Source: Arthrobacter tumbae (GTDB taxonomy: Bacteria; Actinomycetota; Actinomycetes; Actinomycetales; Micrococcaceae). Taken from it: DNA of 64,000 nt. The notes beneath the pieces were generated by a model, which was given only the letters and a program-made list of their open reading frames with translations, did not search any database and was not told where the DNA came from. The stretch is taken from contig NZ_JAFBCC010000001.1 in the NCBI RefSeq assembly GCF_016907495.1, positions 2,480,001 through 2,544,000 of the forward strand, written 5' to 3'. A program made the position numbers and the translations under genes. How positions within the stretch are numbered: the first letter of the stretch is position 1; every line of letters starts with the position of its first letter. Positions 16,420-25,270 of this stretch are shown here, piece after piece.

Positions 16420-17331
16420 TTATCCAGCGTGCGAAAGATGCAGATCGGAGTGCGCAGCAAAATTAGGGGCGGTGTGTGCGCTGTAGGCGCTGCACACCTT
16501 GCCGATAAGGAGGTCCACGGCGGCTTCGACGTCCTTGGTTTCTGCCGGGATGCCTCGGCGGACTCGGCTTTCTGCGTTCACGATGATGTATCCCCATCCG
16601 AACAACGCGTCGCAGCCCAGGCTGCAGACAAGCATTGCCACGGACCGAAAGTCTTTGCGCTCCTGCTCGGTGCACTCGCTTCGAGGCTTGATGTGGCCGG
16701 CGATCAGGAGTCGGGACGGGCGTTCCTCACCACAGATTGAGCACGGTGCTGTAACCCGGCCCCGCAGTAGATGCCGACGCAGATCTGCTTGTTCTTGGCG
16801 AACCTCACCAAGAGACACTGCATCTGTACTTTCACCTTCCCAGAATTCGTCCGGCCGTCCGAAGAGGCTTCCACCGTCGGTGGTGCCAGGAGCAGGCAAA
16901 TCGAGCTCTGCCAAGAGTGCAAGGCCGTCCTCCTCGGACAGCGCTGACAGGTACTTTTCCTGCGGTCGACCATTTCTGTCGAGCGGTGCGCTGCCTCCTA
17001 CGCGGATCAGCTGGGCAACGCGCTTGTAGTGCAGTTGTAGATCGGTTCGAATGGGATCAACCTTGACTAGCCAGCCGTCGTCGCCTTCCCCTTCGAATAT
17101 CAGCGGGTAGCCCTCCGGACGAGGCCACGGCCTCCATGGCTCCGACACCCGGCTGACCGCGCGGAGGAAGCTCTCCGCATGGTGAAACACGATGTCCCCT
17201 GGCTCCAGAGACTTGATTAGTCCACGGGCAATATCAACTCGGCCATTGGCGCGCGGACAAGTCCACAGAGTTCCAAGGGGGATCACTGTGCGGTAATTGA
17301 CGCCTTGGCTCGCCCACCAGTAATTGATCAT
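16420..17331 (-). CDS. EVE-like / HNH endonuclease (probable modification-dependent nuclease)
   Basis: A 303-aa two-domain protein. Residues 1-110 resemble an EVE/PUA-like domain (YWWASQGVNY... LWTCPRANG... LEPGDIVFHHAESFLRAVSRV), a fold that reads modified cytosines in restriction enzymes. Residues ~190-255 form an HNH-type nuclease with zinc-type cysteines C197 and C200, the HIKPR motif at H213 and a C-terminal CSLGCDALFGWGYIIVN. Known EVE-HNH enzymes cut DNA that carries modified bases. No methyltransferase lies beside it, as expected of a type IV enzyme. The substrate is inferred from architecture. Confidence 0.7.
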   Translation of the reverse strand: MINYWWASQGVNYRTVIPLGTLWTCPRANGRVDIARGLIKSLEPGDIVFHHAESFLRAVSRVSEPWRPWPRPEGYPLIFEGEGDDGWLVKVDPIRTDLQLHYKRVAQLIRVGGSAPLDRNGRPQEKYLSALSEEDGLALLAELDLPAPGTTDGGSLFGRPDEFWEGESTDAVSLGEVRQEQADLRRHLLRGRVTAPCSICGEERPSRLLIAGHIKPRSECTEQERKDFRSVAMLVCSLGCDALFGWGYIIVNAESRVRRGIPAETKDVEAAVDLLIGKVCSAYSAHTAPNFAAHSDLHLSHAG

Positions 17332-17543
17332 GTCGCCTCCCAGACGAGTCGCTTCGCTCTAACAAACTATCGGACAGTCATGCACTCGCCCGACGTAGCA
17401 TTCCGTTATCGGCGTAAAGACATTGGAGCGTAAACCGGTGAGGCCTGGAATGAGTACTCAGGCGTGGCGTAAGTCCGGCAATCGCTGTTTATTGAGGGCG
17501 CCTGCTACCGTTCCACCATCATCACTTGAGCCTTGGGGGATCC

Positions 17544-19064
17544 ATGTCTAATTTATCGTCCGGTGCATTGCCTGAACCCGGGAAACCAAAGAAGAAGCCG
17601 CGAGGCTTCGCATCGCGTGTATGGCTCGCCGGTGTGGGCTTGGTATTCATCGCGATCCTCCCAACAGAAGCGTTCGTTGTCAGTCTCCTGGTGGCGGGCG
17701 GCATCTTGTGGGTGCTGTTGGACATGGTCAAGCAGTATAAGAAGGCGTTCGGAGCCTCAGCCGAAGGACTTGGGATCAGTGCACAGAACACCTACCGGAC
17801 CAGTATGGGTGCCCCGCCGGTGCCAGCTGCCGGGTTGAAGCTCTATGCGGACGAGGTCTACATGGCCAACACCCAGATGATGACCGATCTACACCGCATC
17901 GGAGCCATGGACCTTCTGGCCCGTGAACAGCGGGTCGCGGACTTGAACACTGAGGTTGCCGCCATGGAGCGGAACCTCAGCACAGCGCGCGAGGAGCTTG
18001 GGTCGGTCCGGGGTGAGGTGCTGGATGTCCGAGAGGTGGCAGAACGGCACAACGTCGGGTTCTACGACTACGAGCACCCAGCTGAAACCTCCATCAAACT
18101 CGCTGACGAGTTGGCCACGGTTCGGGCACGGATCAAAGATGCCCTAAAGCAAAAACATGCTGTCTCTGCTGTCTCGGGATTTACGTTCAATGGGTCGACG
18201 AAGGAAGGCGACAAGTTCGTTCGGGACCTTTCTGCATTGCTCCTACGTGCATACAACGCCGAAGCCGAGAACTGTGTGAAGACGGTGAAGGCCGGAAACC
18301 TGCACACCGCTCAGGCCCGCCTGCAGAAGTCACGGGAACAGATAGCCAAGCGCGGCACCATGATCGGCCTCAGCGTTACCGACTCCTTTCACTCCCTACG
18401 TGAACACGAACTCGAACTTGCCGCTCGGCATCTGCAGGCCCTGGCAATCCAAAAGCAGCTCGAGGCTGAAGCGCGGGCCGAAGCTCGCGAGACCGCCAAA
18501 GCCCAGCGCGAGTGGGAAGCACTGAAGGCCAAGCAGCAGAAGGAGGTCAGCCATTACATGACCGTGCTCTTGCAACTGCAGGAAGCAGGCGACCTCGAAG
18601 GTGTTCAGCGCGTTCAGGACCAGCTGGAGGAAGCTGAAGCCAAACTGGCCGACTCGGAAGACAACGCCCTCAACACCCGTGCCGGCTACGTCTATGTCAT
18701 CTCGAACCTCGGAGCCTTCGGCGAAGGTGTGGTCAAGGTCGGTATGACGCGACGGCTGAACCCCATGGAACGTGTGCGCGAACTCGGAGATGCCTCCGTG
18801 CCGTTCCTGTTCGATGTCCATGCCTTGTTTTTCTCCAAAGACGCCGTCGGCATCGAAAGTATGTTGCATCGTCACTTCGCTGCCGAACGGGTCAACCTGG
18901 TGAACCTCCGGCGTGAGTACTTCTACGCCACCCCAGCCCAGGTCAAGGAAGCCCTCGTCGAACACAGCGTCGAACTCGTCGAATACCGGGAAGAAGCACC
19001 AGCCGAAGAGTTCATCACCTCAAAAGACCTGCGGCAAGCAATCCCATTCGCAGGTGCTGCATAG
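17544..19064 (+). CDS. DUF4041 protein with C-terminal GIY-YIG (T5orf172-type) nuclease domain
   Basis: A 506-aa protein. Near the N-terminus (~20-60) is a hydrophobic hairpin (VWLAGVGLVFIAIL... FVVSLLVAGGILWVLL) that should place it at the membrane. A coiled-coil region (~105-165) and a DUF4041-like helical block (~180-400, including long Ala/Glu/Lys/Gln helices) follow. The last ~110 residues are a GIY-YIG-like module: GYVYVISNLGAFGEGVVKVGMTRR, then ESMLHRHF and RREYF. The ATG at 17544 has GGGGGA five bases upstream. Such proteins occur in phages and in bacterial defence regions. It stands alone; function in DNA cutting is inferred from the domain. Confidence 0.75.
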   Translation: MSNLSSGALPEPGKPKKKPRGFASRVWLAGVGLVFIAILPTEAFVVSLLVAGGILWVLLDMVKQYKKAFGASAEGLGISAQNTYRTSMGAPPVPAAGLKLYADEVYMANTQMMTDLHRIGAMDLLAREQRVADLNTEVAAMERNLSTAREELGSVRGEVLDVREVAERHNVGFYDYEHPAETSIKLADELATVRARIKDALKQKHAVSAVSGFTFNGSTKEGDKFVRDLSALLLRAYNAEAENCVKTVKAGNLHTAQARLQKSREQIAKRGTMIGLSVTDSFHSLREHELELAARHLQALAIQKQLEAEARAEARETAKAQREWEALKAKQQKEVSHYMTVLLQLQEAGDLEGVQRVQDQLEEAEAKLADSEDNALNTRAGYVYVISNLGAFGEGVVKVGMTRRLNPMERVRELGDASVPFLFDVHALFFSKDAVGIESMLHRHFAAERVNLVNLRREYFYATPAQVKEALVEHSVELVEYREEAPAEEFITSKDLRQAIPFAGAA

Positions 19065-19368
19065 GCGTGTTAGAGAAAGCTAGTGATCGAGTCGCCAGCA
19101 TGCCTGAATCGCTGCCTAGGTCTCTGTAACGCCGAAGGCCGCACGTTCTGGACCAAGGTTCGTCGCGGGGGTAAACCAATGAAAGCTTGCGGCTTCACAC
19201 CACGGGAAAGTCGAAGTGAACGGTTTTATCGGTAGCCGCACGATCACAAGAAGGTGTCAAAAGACGTTAATAGGACCTATTGATTGGCTTGGGCCAAAGC
19301 ATGCCGACCAAGCTTTAGGGTTACATGCAGACAGTAGTTCAATGCTTTAGCAAGTGACTGGGGGAGTG
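19065..19368. other. 304-base intergenic region
   Basis: Upstream of the four-gene cassette. I see no gene, terminator or strong repeat. It should hold the promoter for the gene at 19369. Confidence 0.35.
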
Positions 19369-20649
19369 ATGGAGACGTTCGACGAAGGCCTCCGCTGCCA
19401 AGATATACATTCTGGGCTTCGCAATGTGGACCCAAACTCACCCCTGCTCGGACCGCTCAGCGATACCAGGATGGTTGGTATGGCGGCTACCCTTGCAGGT
19501 TTGATCCGTGGCCGTGATGTTATCGAGGATGCTCAAGCTCTAATGCAAGTTGCAGCTCATCAACTTGATGTCCAAATGTTGTCTTTCGGGGAAGTCATCG
19601 CCGTCCTTGAGGATTCCGGTTTCGTGCAGGGTGTGCAGCGCCAAGGCGGAAAAATTGTCACCTTTACTGAGAATGTCCCCTTCTACGACGATCTTTACAG
19701 AACGCTTGGTGACGCTTGGAGAAGTCGAACCCCAACCGAACTGGAACAACAGTTGCTGGTCGTGGTCGATGGGCTGGCTCAAGCGCCAGTTCCGTTAGAG
19801 TCCATCGAAAGTCAGTATGGGCTTGACCATGGAGCCATGTCTGATCTCTTAGAAGTTGGTTCGGGCGCTGGGCTTATTCAAACACTGAGAACGATTGATG
19901 GTGACATCGCCTACTCACCCTTCTTTGGATTTGAGAATCCTCAGCTGCTCCAGACTCTCGTGATGGAACACGGAAGCGACCAGCTCATATCTGAATTCGC
20001 TGCCGTACGTAGCAGGCAAGGCCTAGAACTGAGTGTGGAAAAGTATCCGTTGCTGACTGGGGCTGTTGCTGGGGGCCTTGTGATGGCACCCGCTGTTCGG
20101 CTACCCGATGGGAGTATGCAAGCATTTGCGGCCCTCCCCTATGTCTCGGATCCCAATCTGCTCGTGGCACGAAAACCAGTGCTAGAGAAGGCCCTTGCGG
20201 TACTAGCGTGCTTGCGTTGTGCCGAGAATTATGGTGAGTACAATACGTTGTCTCCGGAGGCCCTAATCAGCGTGATTAACAAACTTCTTGATCCAAACCG
20301 GGGATTTTTGGCGCCGAATAGCGCCCATCGCCGGCAATACGAACTGATGCGAAACGCGGGGTTGCTGGTTTTTGCTCCTGACTTACGGGCTGGCGGTAAC
20401 TGGGTCACACCTCGTTTTGTCGATACAGAAGATAACCGTGAGGCTTTACTACTTGCCCGCGACCTTATTGTTCACGGTGAGCTAGTCGAACACCGGGTCG
20501 ACGATTCAGTCGCCCGCACAGCCCTGGCATCGGGAAAGGGATACAAGGCGCCCATGCAAACCAGCCACCGCCTTAGAGAGTATGCACAACCGTCTCCTAA
20601 GCAGTTCGAAAAGATCTTTGAGAAAGCGATGGGGTTGAGTGCTCTATGA
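19369..20649 (+). CDS. Hypothetical protein, first gene of a putative defence cassette
   Basis: A 426-aa protein of no recognised family. Stretches such as LSFGEVIAVLEDSGFVQGVQRQGGKIVTFTENVPFYDDLY and ALISVINKLLDPNRGFLAPNSAHRRQYELMRNAGLLVF look like winged-helix units, so a DNA- or protein-binding scaffold with several such units is plausible. The start is uncertain: in-frame GTG codons at 19354 and 19366 are alternatives to the ATG at 19369. The stop overlaps the next ATG by four bases. Base composition is clearly more AT-rich than the flanking core genes, a sign of transfer. Confidence 0.6.
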   Translation: METFDEGLRCQDIHSGLRNVDPNSPLLGPLSDTRMVGMAATLAGLIRGRDVIEDAQALMQVAAHQLDVQMLSFGEVIAVLEDSGFVQGVQRQGGKIVTFTENVPFYDDLYRTLGDAWRSRTPTELEQQLLVVVDGLAQAPVPLESIESQYGLDHGAMSDLLEVGSGAGLIQTLRTIDGDIAYSPFFGFENPQLLQTLVMEHGSDQLISEFAAVRSRQGLELSVEKYPLLTGAVAGGLVMAPAVRLPDGSMQAFAALPYVSDPNLLVARKPVLEKALAVLACLRCAENYGEYNTLSPEALISVINKLLDPNRGFLAPNSAHRRQYELMRNAGLLVFAPDLRAGGNWVTPRFVDTEDNREALLLARDLIVHGELVEHRVDDSVARTALASGKGYKAPMQTSHRLREYAQPSPKQFEKIFEKAMGLSAL

Positions 20650-22052
20650 GTGAGCTGGATCTCGGATTGAAGGTCGGAGCAAGACGTCTGCTCTGGAGCA
20701 TGGGATTCAGTACCCGGCTCGATGTGGAACTTCGAGGAGACCCGAAACCCGCCCAAAGCGGCTCAAAAAATGCTCGAGGCGCGGGACGGGAATGGGCAGG
20801 CCCGGAAACCTTCACGGATCTTGATGTCCTTGGAGTTCTTCTTACTCCCAATTACCGGCTGACTACAGCGATTGCCGATTGTAAATCCGGGCGACGGGAT
20901 AAGCCCACCGCGAGGATGTTTTGGGCACGGGGAGTGGCCGACCTTTTTGGAGCTGATCAGATCATGTTGGTTCGTGAACATGATGTGAATGACGCGACGA
21001 GACAGCTCTCAAGCCGCCTCGGGATTACCGTCCTACCTTCAGCCGACCTGGCTCTTATGCAACAACTACATGGAAGCGCACAGCCTGATCCGAGTGACCC
21101 ACTCGGTTTACTGTTCGATCGTGAAGCCGCTTCCGAAAATCTTGCGGCTTTCCATTCGCTTGATAGCAGGCTCAACAGCTTGATGGAATATCGGCAGTTC
21201 GACTATTGGATATATGAGCATCATCGCAACCCGATCCAGCTGGTCGCTCATCTTAAGGAGGCAGGTAAACATCTTGACCCCCGTAACCCTATCCATCTCG
21301 CACTCTTCTTGGACCTTGCTTGGCTATACCTACTAGCTCTAGTCCGAGTCACAGAGCATCTTCGTGGCGCCTTTTTGAGGGACCCAGACCGCGGGCTCCA
21401 AGAGTACTTGTTTGGTGGAGCGACGCAGTTGCGGGAAAAGGAGGAAACGGCGGCGTTGCTCCGCACCGTTGCGCCGACAGGTAGTCCAGATCTAGACCAT
21501 TTACCTGCTTACTACAGCAACATGCGAGAACTTGTCGCGCGATTGCTGCGCCGACCTAATGAGATCCAAGAGGGCCTTCGATACGCAGAAGTAGCCTCAG
21601 CTTTGATGGCAGCAAAGAAGCGCATCCCGCTAGGTGACGTTTTCGGGAGAAACTTTGATCCTGTGGCAGCGAAGCTGGTCGCGGATGTTTGCGGATTTTT
21701 GGTCGCTTCTGCAGGACTATCTCCGAGTTTCCGTGCTCAAGCACGGGCATACCTCCTAGGAGAACCGTTGCCAGGGGTGAATCGACAGGAGAAATCGATA
21801 GTAGGTCAGGCACCTGCTTCCCCTGTGTCAAAGCAATTACATCGGGAGGAACAGCATGATCAATCGGAACCCAAAACTAAGGATGATGTCGGAGACGGAA
21901 CAACTGACGACCGTCCATCGAAGAGTCCTAACTCTAGTACTGCACCTGGTTCCACGAAGGACGAAACGACGCTCTTAGATGAGCGTGTGATTCTTGCCGA
22001 TCAGCATCAACTAGATCTCAGGATTTCCGAACCGAAACCACCGAATGGCTAG
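20646..22052 (+). CDS. Putative PD-(D/E)XK nuclease-like protein
   Basis: A 468-aa protein with no named family. The N-terminal ~110 residues carry a restriction-nuclease-like pattern: FTDLDVLGVLLTPNYRLTTAIADCKSG, in which D60, D78 and K80 match the D...(D/E)xK catalytic layout. It is followed by ARMFWARGVADLFGADQIMLV, like the next helix and strand of that fold. The middle part (~150-390) is helical. The last ~80 residues are hydrophilic, Ser/Thr/Asp-rich and probably disordered. It is coupled to the preceding gene by an ATGA overlap, giving a two-gene unit. Nuclease activity is inference from the motif. Confidence 0.6.
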   Translation: MSELDLGLKVGARRLLWSMGFSTRLDVELRGDPKPAQSGSKNARGAGREWAGPETFTDLDVLGVLLTPNYRLTTAIADCKSGRRDKPTARMFWARGVADLFGADQIMLVREHDVNDATRQLSSRLGITVLPSADLALMQQLHGSAQPDPSDPLGLLFDREAASENLAAFHSLDSRLNSLMEYRQFDYWIYEHHRNPIQLVAHLKEAGKHLDPRNPIHLALFLDLAWLYLLALVRVTEHLRGAFLRDPDRGLQEYLFGGATQLREKEETAALLRTVAPTGSPDLDHLPAYYSNMRELVARLLRRPNEIQEGLRYAEVASALMAAKKRIPLGDVFGRNFDPVAAKLVADVCGFLVASAGLSPSFRAQARAYLLGEPLPGVNRQEKSIVGQAPASPVSKQLHREEQHDQSEPKTKDDVGDGTTDDRPSKSPNSSTAPGSTKDETTLLDERVILADQHQLDLRISEPKPPNG

Positions 22053-22195
22053 CAGAGGTCAACCCCGTTCGTGCCGCAAGCGCCCCCGCGTCATTAGTGC
22101 AAGACACGGACGATGTGGGCATTCGAGACTGCAGCAGGTCAACGGTCGCGATGCAGCCGTTGACATAAGCTTCTCGAAGGAATGATGAGGGGGAC

Positions 22196-22717
22196 ATGGA
22201 GATGACAGTCACCGTAGCGTCAAGAGGCCCTGCGAGGTTGCCGCAAACTGCGCGCCAGGAACGGTACGGTCTCGCCTATTTATCGGACGTCTGTGCTGAT
22301 GCCGGTGTCGGAGTTGTGGAGACGCGACCAGGCGAGGATCATTATGCAATTGACGCTTACGTAGTGCTTCCAATTGGGTTGGTGCCCGTGCAAGTGAAGT
22401 GCACTACGAAAAAGTTTACCGTCAGAGATCCTAAACACATCAATTGGCCTATAGAGAAACCTTGGTGGGATAAGTGGTGTGAGAATACGGCTCCAGTTTT
22501 TATTCTTTTAGTGCACGTTCCTGAAGACGAGACAACTTGGATCGACTTTGGTTCGGATGATCTAACGACCCACCACACGGCAGCGTATTGGGTTGAAGTC
22601 GACAAAACTTCTGATTCGGTGCCAACCTCTATTGACTTGGCTCGTAGTCAACGCTTCACGAAAGACACCATTCAGGAATGGCAAGTCATTTACGAGCGGG
22701 GCATTGGTCGTCCATGA
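22196..22717 (+). CDS. DUF4365-type protein (PD-(D/E)XK-like)
   Basis: A 173-aa protein resembling DUF4365, a nuclease-like family. The N-terminal RQERYGLAYLSDVCADAGVGVVETRPGEDHYAIDAYVV is followed by LVPVQVKCTTK, giving the D53...Q66-x-K68 arrangement. The remainder (WPIEKPWWDKWCENTAPVFILLVHV) fits the same family. The ATG at 22196 lies very close to GAGGGGG; the ATG at 22202 has better spacing. Its stop overlaps the ATG of the next gene (ATGA). DUF4365 proteins are often found in defence-like settings. The DNA is AT-richer than the core. Confidence 0.7.
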   Translation: MEMTVTVASRGPARLPQTARQERYGLAYLSDVCADAGVGVVETRPGEDHYAIDAYVVLPIGLVPVQVKCTTKKFTVRDPKHINWPIEKPWWDKWCENTAPVFILLVHVPEDETTWIDFGSDDLTTHHTAAYWVEVDKTSDSVPTSIDLARSQRFTKDTIQEWQVIYERGIGRP

Positions 22718-23886
22718 AACTTTTTCCATCAGACTTAATCACTATCAATGCTGAAAAGAACCTAGCAGATTATCTGGCTTATAAAGGCTGGAATCATTTA
22801 TCCGAAGGATCGTTCGGCGTTCTCTGGAATCATCCATTGCATGGCGGCGAGGTCGGAGTTCCAAGGGGTATCCGTTCGGGCACAGGGATGTGGGATGGAA
22901 CGATTTCTATGATCGCTCAGTGGGAAAACTCCAGCGGGTATGAGGTTGATAAGACAGTTCGTCGCTTCTGGATGGATGTGTCCGATTTCCGCGCTCAAAG
23001 CTCGGTGGTGCGTGGCAACTACATTGCTGCTGAGGCGGGGTCATCTTTGTTTAGTGGAGCTTGGAAGATTCTTCGCTCATCTGCGACGACATCTCGAGGC
23101 ACCAAGATTGCAATCGGTGGAAAATACTCGTCCCTGGGTGATCGATCTATTGATGGTGCTATGTTTGCTCAAACTGAGCCTGGATCTTATATTCTTCCTT
23201 TGTTGGTGCCGATTGATCGCTCCATCGCTGAAGCTAGTCTCAGAAAGGCAGATCATATAGACGAAGGATCACCTGAGGATTTCTTTCAGACTATTTCGGA
23301 GGAGACTGAACAGAGAAGAGCAACTCGCACGATGGCACAAGCGTTGACCGCGATTTATCAAAAGATTATTGAACCAGCCGTTGACCCGACGATGCGCGCA
23401 ATAAATGAAACAGTCGTCGCTGGTGCAAGTCGGGAGATGGTGGTGGCACTTTACGACATCATCAATGAAGAAACCGTTTCAGCTCTCGACGTGACGTTCA
23501 GCTGGGCACCGAAAGCAGGCAAGATTTCTGGAGTTAGCTCGTCTGTGGAAGTACCGAAGGAATCTGCTGTCTTGCTGGAACGTGCCGCAAAACAGATGAA
23601 GATTGCCAGGGAACCCGCTAGTGCACTTGTCAGTGGCCCAATCTTTGCGCTCTACCATCCAAAAGGACTCGATTCTGGCGAAGCGACTATCGAGGCAGCG
23701 CATCGAGGCAGGATTCGTCGTATCACGGTCGCGCTCAGGGGCGCTGAAGAATTAGACAATGCACATCGATGGTTCCGCGGCCATGAAACGCTCCTGGTTG
23801 AAGGTGCTGTTAGATCAACCGCGGACGGACTCAAGATCGATCGGCCCTCGCAGTTACGTCCCTTGGGACAATCGTTACTGTTCTGA
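22714..23886 (+). CDS. Hypothetical protein coupled to the DUF4365 gene
   Basis: A 390-aa protein I cannot place in a family. It begins MKLFPSDLITINAEKNLADYLAYKGWNHLSEGSFGVLW; the overlap with the upstream stop (ATGA) fixes the start. The middle (~190-260) is a long helical stretch with a threonine/arginine-rich turn (QRRATRTMAQALTAIYQKIIEPA), and the C-terminal ~100 residues look like a beta-rich domain (IRRITVALRGAEELDNAHRWFRGHETLLVEGAV). No membrane segment. It likely acts with the DUF4365 protein, as effector or inhibitor; which one cannot be told. Low-G+C composition matches its neighbours. Confidence 0.6.
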   Translation: MKLFPSDLITINAEKNLADYLAYKGWNHLSEGSFGVLWNHPLHGGEVGVPRGIRSGTGMWDGTISMIAQWENSSGYEVDKTVRRFWMDVSDFRAQSSVVRGNYIAAEAGSSLFSGAWKILRSSATTSRGTKIAIGGKYSSLGDRSIDGAMFAQTEPGSYILPLLVPIDRSIAEASLRKADHIDEGSPEDFFQTISEETEQRRATRTMAQALTAIYQKIIEPAVDPTMRAINETVVAGASREMVVALYDIINEETVSALDVTFSWAPKAGKISGVSSSVEVPKESAVLLERAAKQMKIAREPASALVSGPIFALYHPKGLDSGEATIEAAHRGRIRRITVALRGAEELDNAHRWFRGHETLLVEGAVRSTADGLKIDRPSQLRPLGQSLLF

Positions 23887-23923
23887 CACACCGCGGACGC
23901 TCGAGGTTCTCAGGGGATGGGGG

Positions 23924-23985
23924 CTAGGGTGTCCGTTGAACGATGCGGTTCACCGTGCTCCGGGCAACCTTAAACAGCTCCGCGG
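23924..23985 (-). pseudogene. Serine recombinase (resolvase/invertase) C-terminal HTH scrap
   Basis: Read on the minus strand, 23985 to 23924 gives AELFKVARSTVNRIVQRTP and a TAG stop, the pattern of the C-terminal helix-turn-helix of serine resolvases/invertases. Nothing of the catalytic domain remains: the sequence changes at about 23985 into the acdS fragment. It marks an old mobile-element breakpoint. Confidence 0.55.
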
Positions 23986-24342
23986 CTCGGGATCGACGCC
24001 TCCGCCACCCTGGACAAGACCCGCCACTAGGTGGCTCGCATCGCCCGCAATACCGCCAACCTCATCGGCCTGGAACGCGACCTGCGCGACGACGAAATCA
24101 CCGTCCTCGAAGGCTGGGCCGGCGACCTCTACGGCATCCCGGTCGAGTCCACGCTGGAAGCCATGCGGCTCAGCGCCTCACTCGAAGCGATGATCACCGA
24201 CCCCGTCTACGAGGGCAAGTCCATGGCCGGCATGATCGATCTCGTCACCAGCAAGGACATCCCGGCCGACAGTAACGTGCTCTACGCCCACCTCGGCGGT
24301 CAGCCCGCGCTCAACGCCTACAGCGGCCTCTTCAGGAGCTAA
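23986..24342 (+). pseudogene. Duplicated 3' end of acdS (ACC deaminase)
   Basis: The last ~118 codons of acdS, collinear without gaps with 40417-40773 of the intact copy and nearly identical over long stretches. A change in the region matching codons for Arg-Asp-Gln makes an in-frame TAG at 24028-24030. There is no start and no N-terminal two thirds, so no enzyme can be made. The fragment converges on and overlaps the end of the dehydrogenase gene by 11 bases. It forms the left copy of a direct repeat that brackets the sulfoquinovose cluster. Confidence 0.9.
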
Positions 24343-25270
24343 GAGACGACGGCCCCTCGAGCACCACGTTCGCGGGCTCCTCGCCTTCACGCAGCAGGCC
24401 GATCTGCTTCTTGATCAGCCGAACAACCCTCGGGAACATCGCAGAGCTGGCTCCGCCGACGTGCGGGGTAATCAACACTCCGGGTGTACTCCACAACGGG
24501 TGGTCAGGTGGCAGGGGCTCCGGGTCCGTGACGTCCAGGGCTACACGAAGTCGTCCGGAAGACGTCTCGGCTACCAGGGCGTCGGTGTCGGCGACGGCGC
24601 CTCGCGCTACATTCACCAGTAGGGCGCCGTCGGGCATCGCGGCCAGGAACTCGGCGTCTATCAGCCGTTCAGTCTGCTCGCTCAGTGGAACGCTAACTAC
24701 AACGATCTCGTGTAGCGGTAACTGTTCATGAAGGGCATCGATACCGTGAATGATCCCCGCTTCGTCTTCACGGGCACGGCTTGCCATCCGGGTGATCTCC
24801 GCTTCGAATGGCAGCAGGCGGGCCTCGATGGCCTTGCCCACCCCTCCGTATCCCACCAGCAACACGCGGCGATCGGCCAGGCTCGGGCGTTGGCTGTTAT
24901 CCCACGTTTCCGCGGCCTGACTGCGGACGAAGTCAGGAATTCCACGCTGGCTGGCGATCATCATGCCCAAGGCAAGCTCCGCCGTTGAAGGCTCATGAAC
25001 CCCGGCCGCATTGGCGAAAACGCTACCTTCGGGAAGATATGGCCCGACGCCGTCGTACCCGATCGACTGACTCTGCACCAGCCCTACGTCTATTCCCGCC
25101 AGTGCGGCGAGCGTCTGCGGCTTACTCATGTAGACGGGGACCAACAGGTCCAGCCGTCCCTCGGGCGCGGGGCCGCTCAGGTCCCACAGGATGAATTCGA
25201 CGCCGTCCATGGGCTCCAGCGCTTCCAGTAACCTCTTGTCCGGAAGGCACACCCGCAAGAGGGCCGTCAT
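24332..25270 (-). CDS. D-isomer-specific 2-hydroxyacid dehydrogenase
   Basis: A 312-aa NAD(P)-dependent dehydrogenase. The Rossmann motif is VLLVGYGGVGKAIEARL (GxGxxG). The catalytic triad of the family is visible as Arg in NVARGAVADTDAL, Glu in DVTDPEPLPPDHPLW and His in ITPHVGGASSAMF. The ATG overlaps the stop of the DeoR-type regulator by four bases, so it is expressed with that regulator at the edge of the sulfoquinovose cluster. The substrate is unknown. A three-carbon sulfonate such as sulfolactate is a position-based guess; a general 2-ketoacid is equally possible. Confidence 0.85.
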   Translation of the reverse strand: MTALLRVCLPDKRLLEALEPMDGVEFILWDLSGPAPEGRLDLLVPVYMSKPQTLAALAGIDVGLVQSQSIGYDGVGPYLPEGSVFANAAGVHEPSTAELALGMMIASQRGIPDFVRSQAAETWDNSQRPSLADRRVLLVGYGGVGKAIEARLLPFEAEITRMASRAREDEAGIIHGIDALHEQLPLHEIVVVSVPLSEQTERLIDAEFLAAMPDGALLVNVARGAVADTDALVAETSSGRLRVALDVTDPEPLPPDHPLWSTPGVLITPHVGGASSAMFPRVVRLIKKQIGLLREGEEPANVVLEGPSSLSS

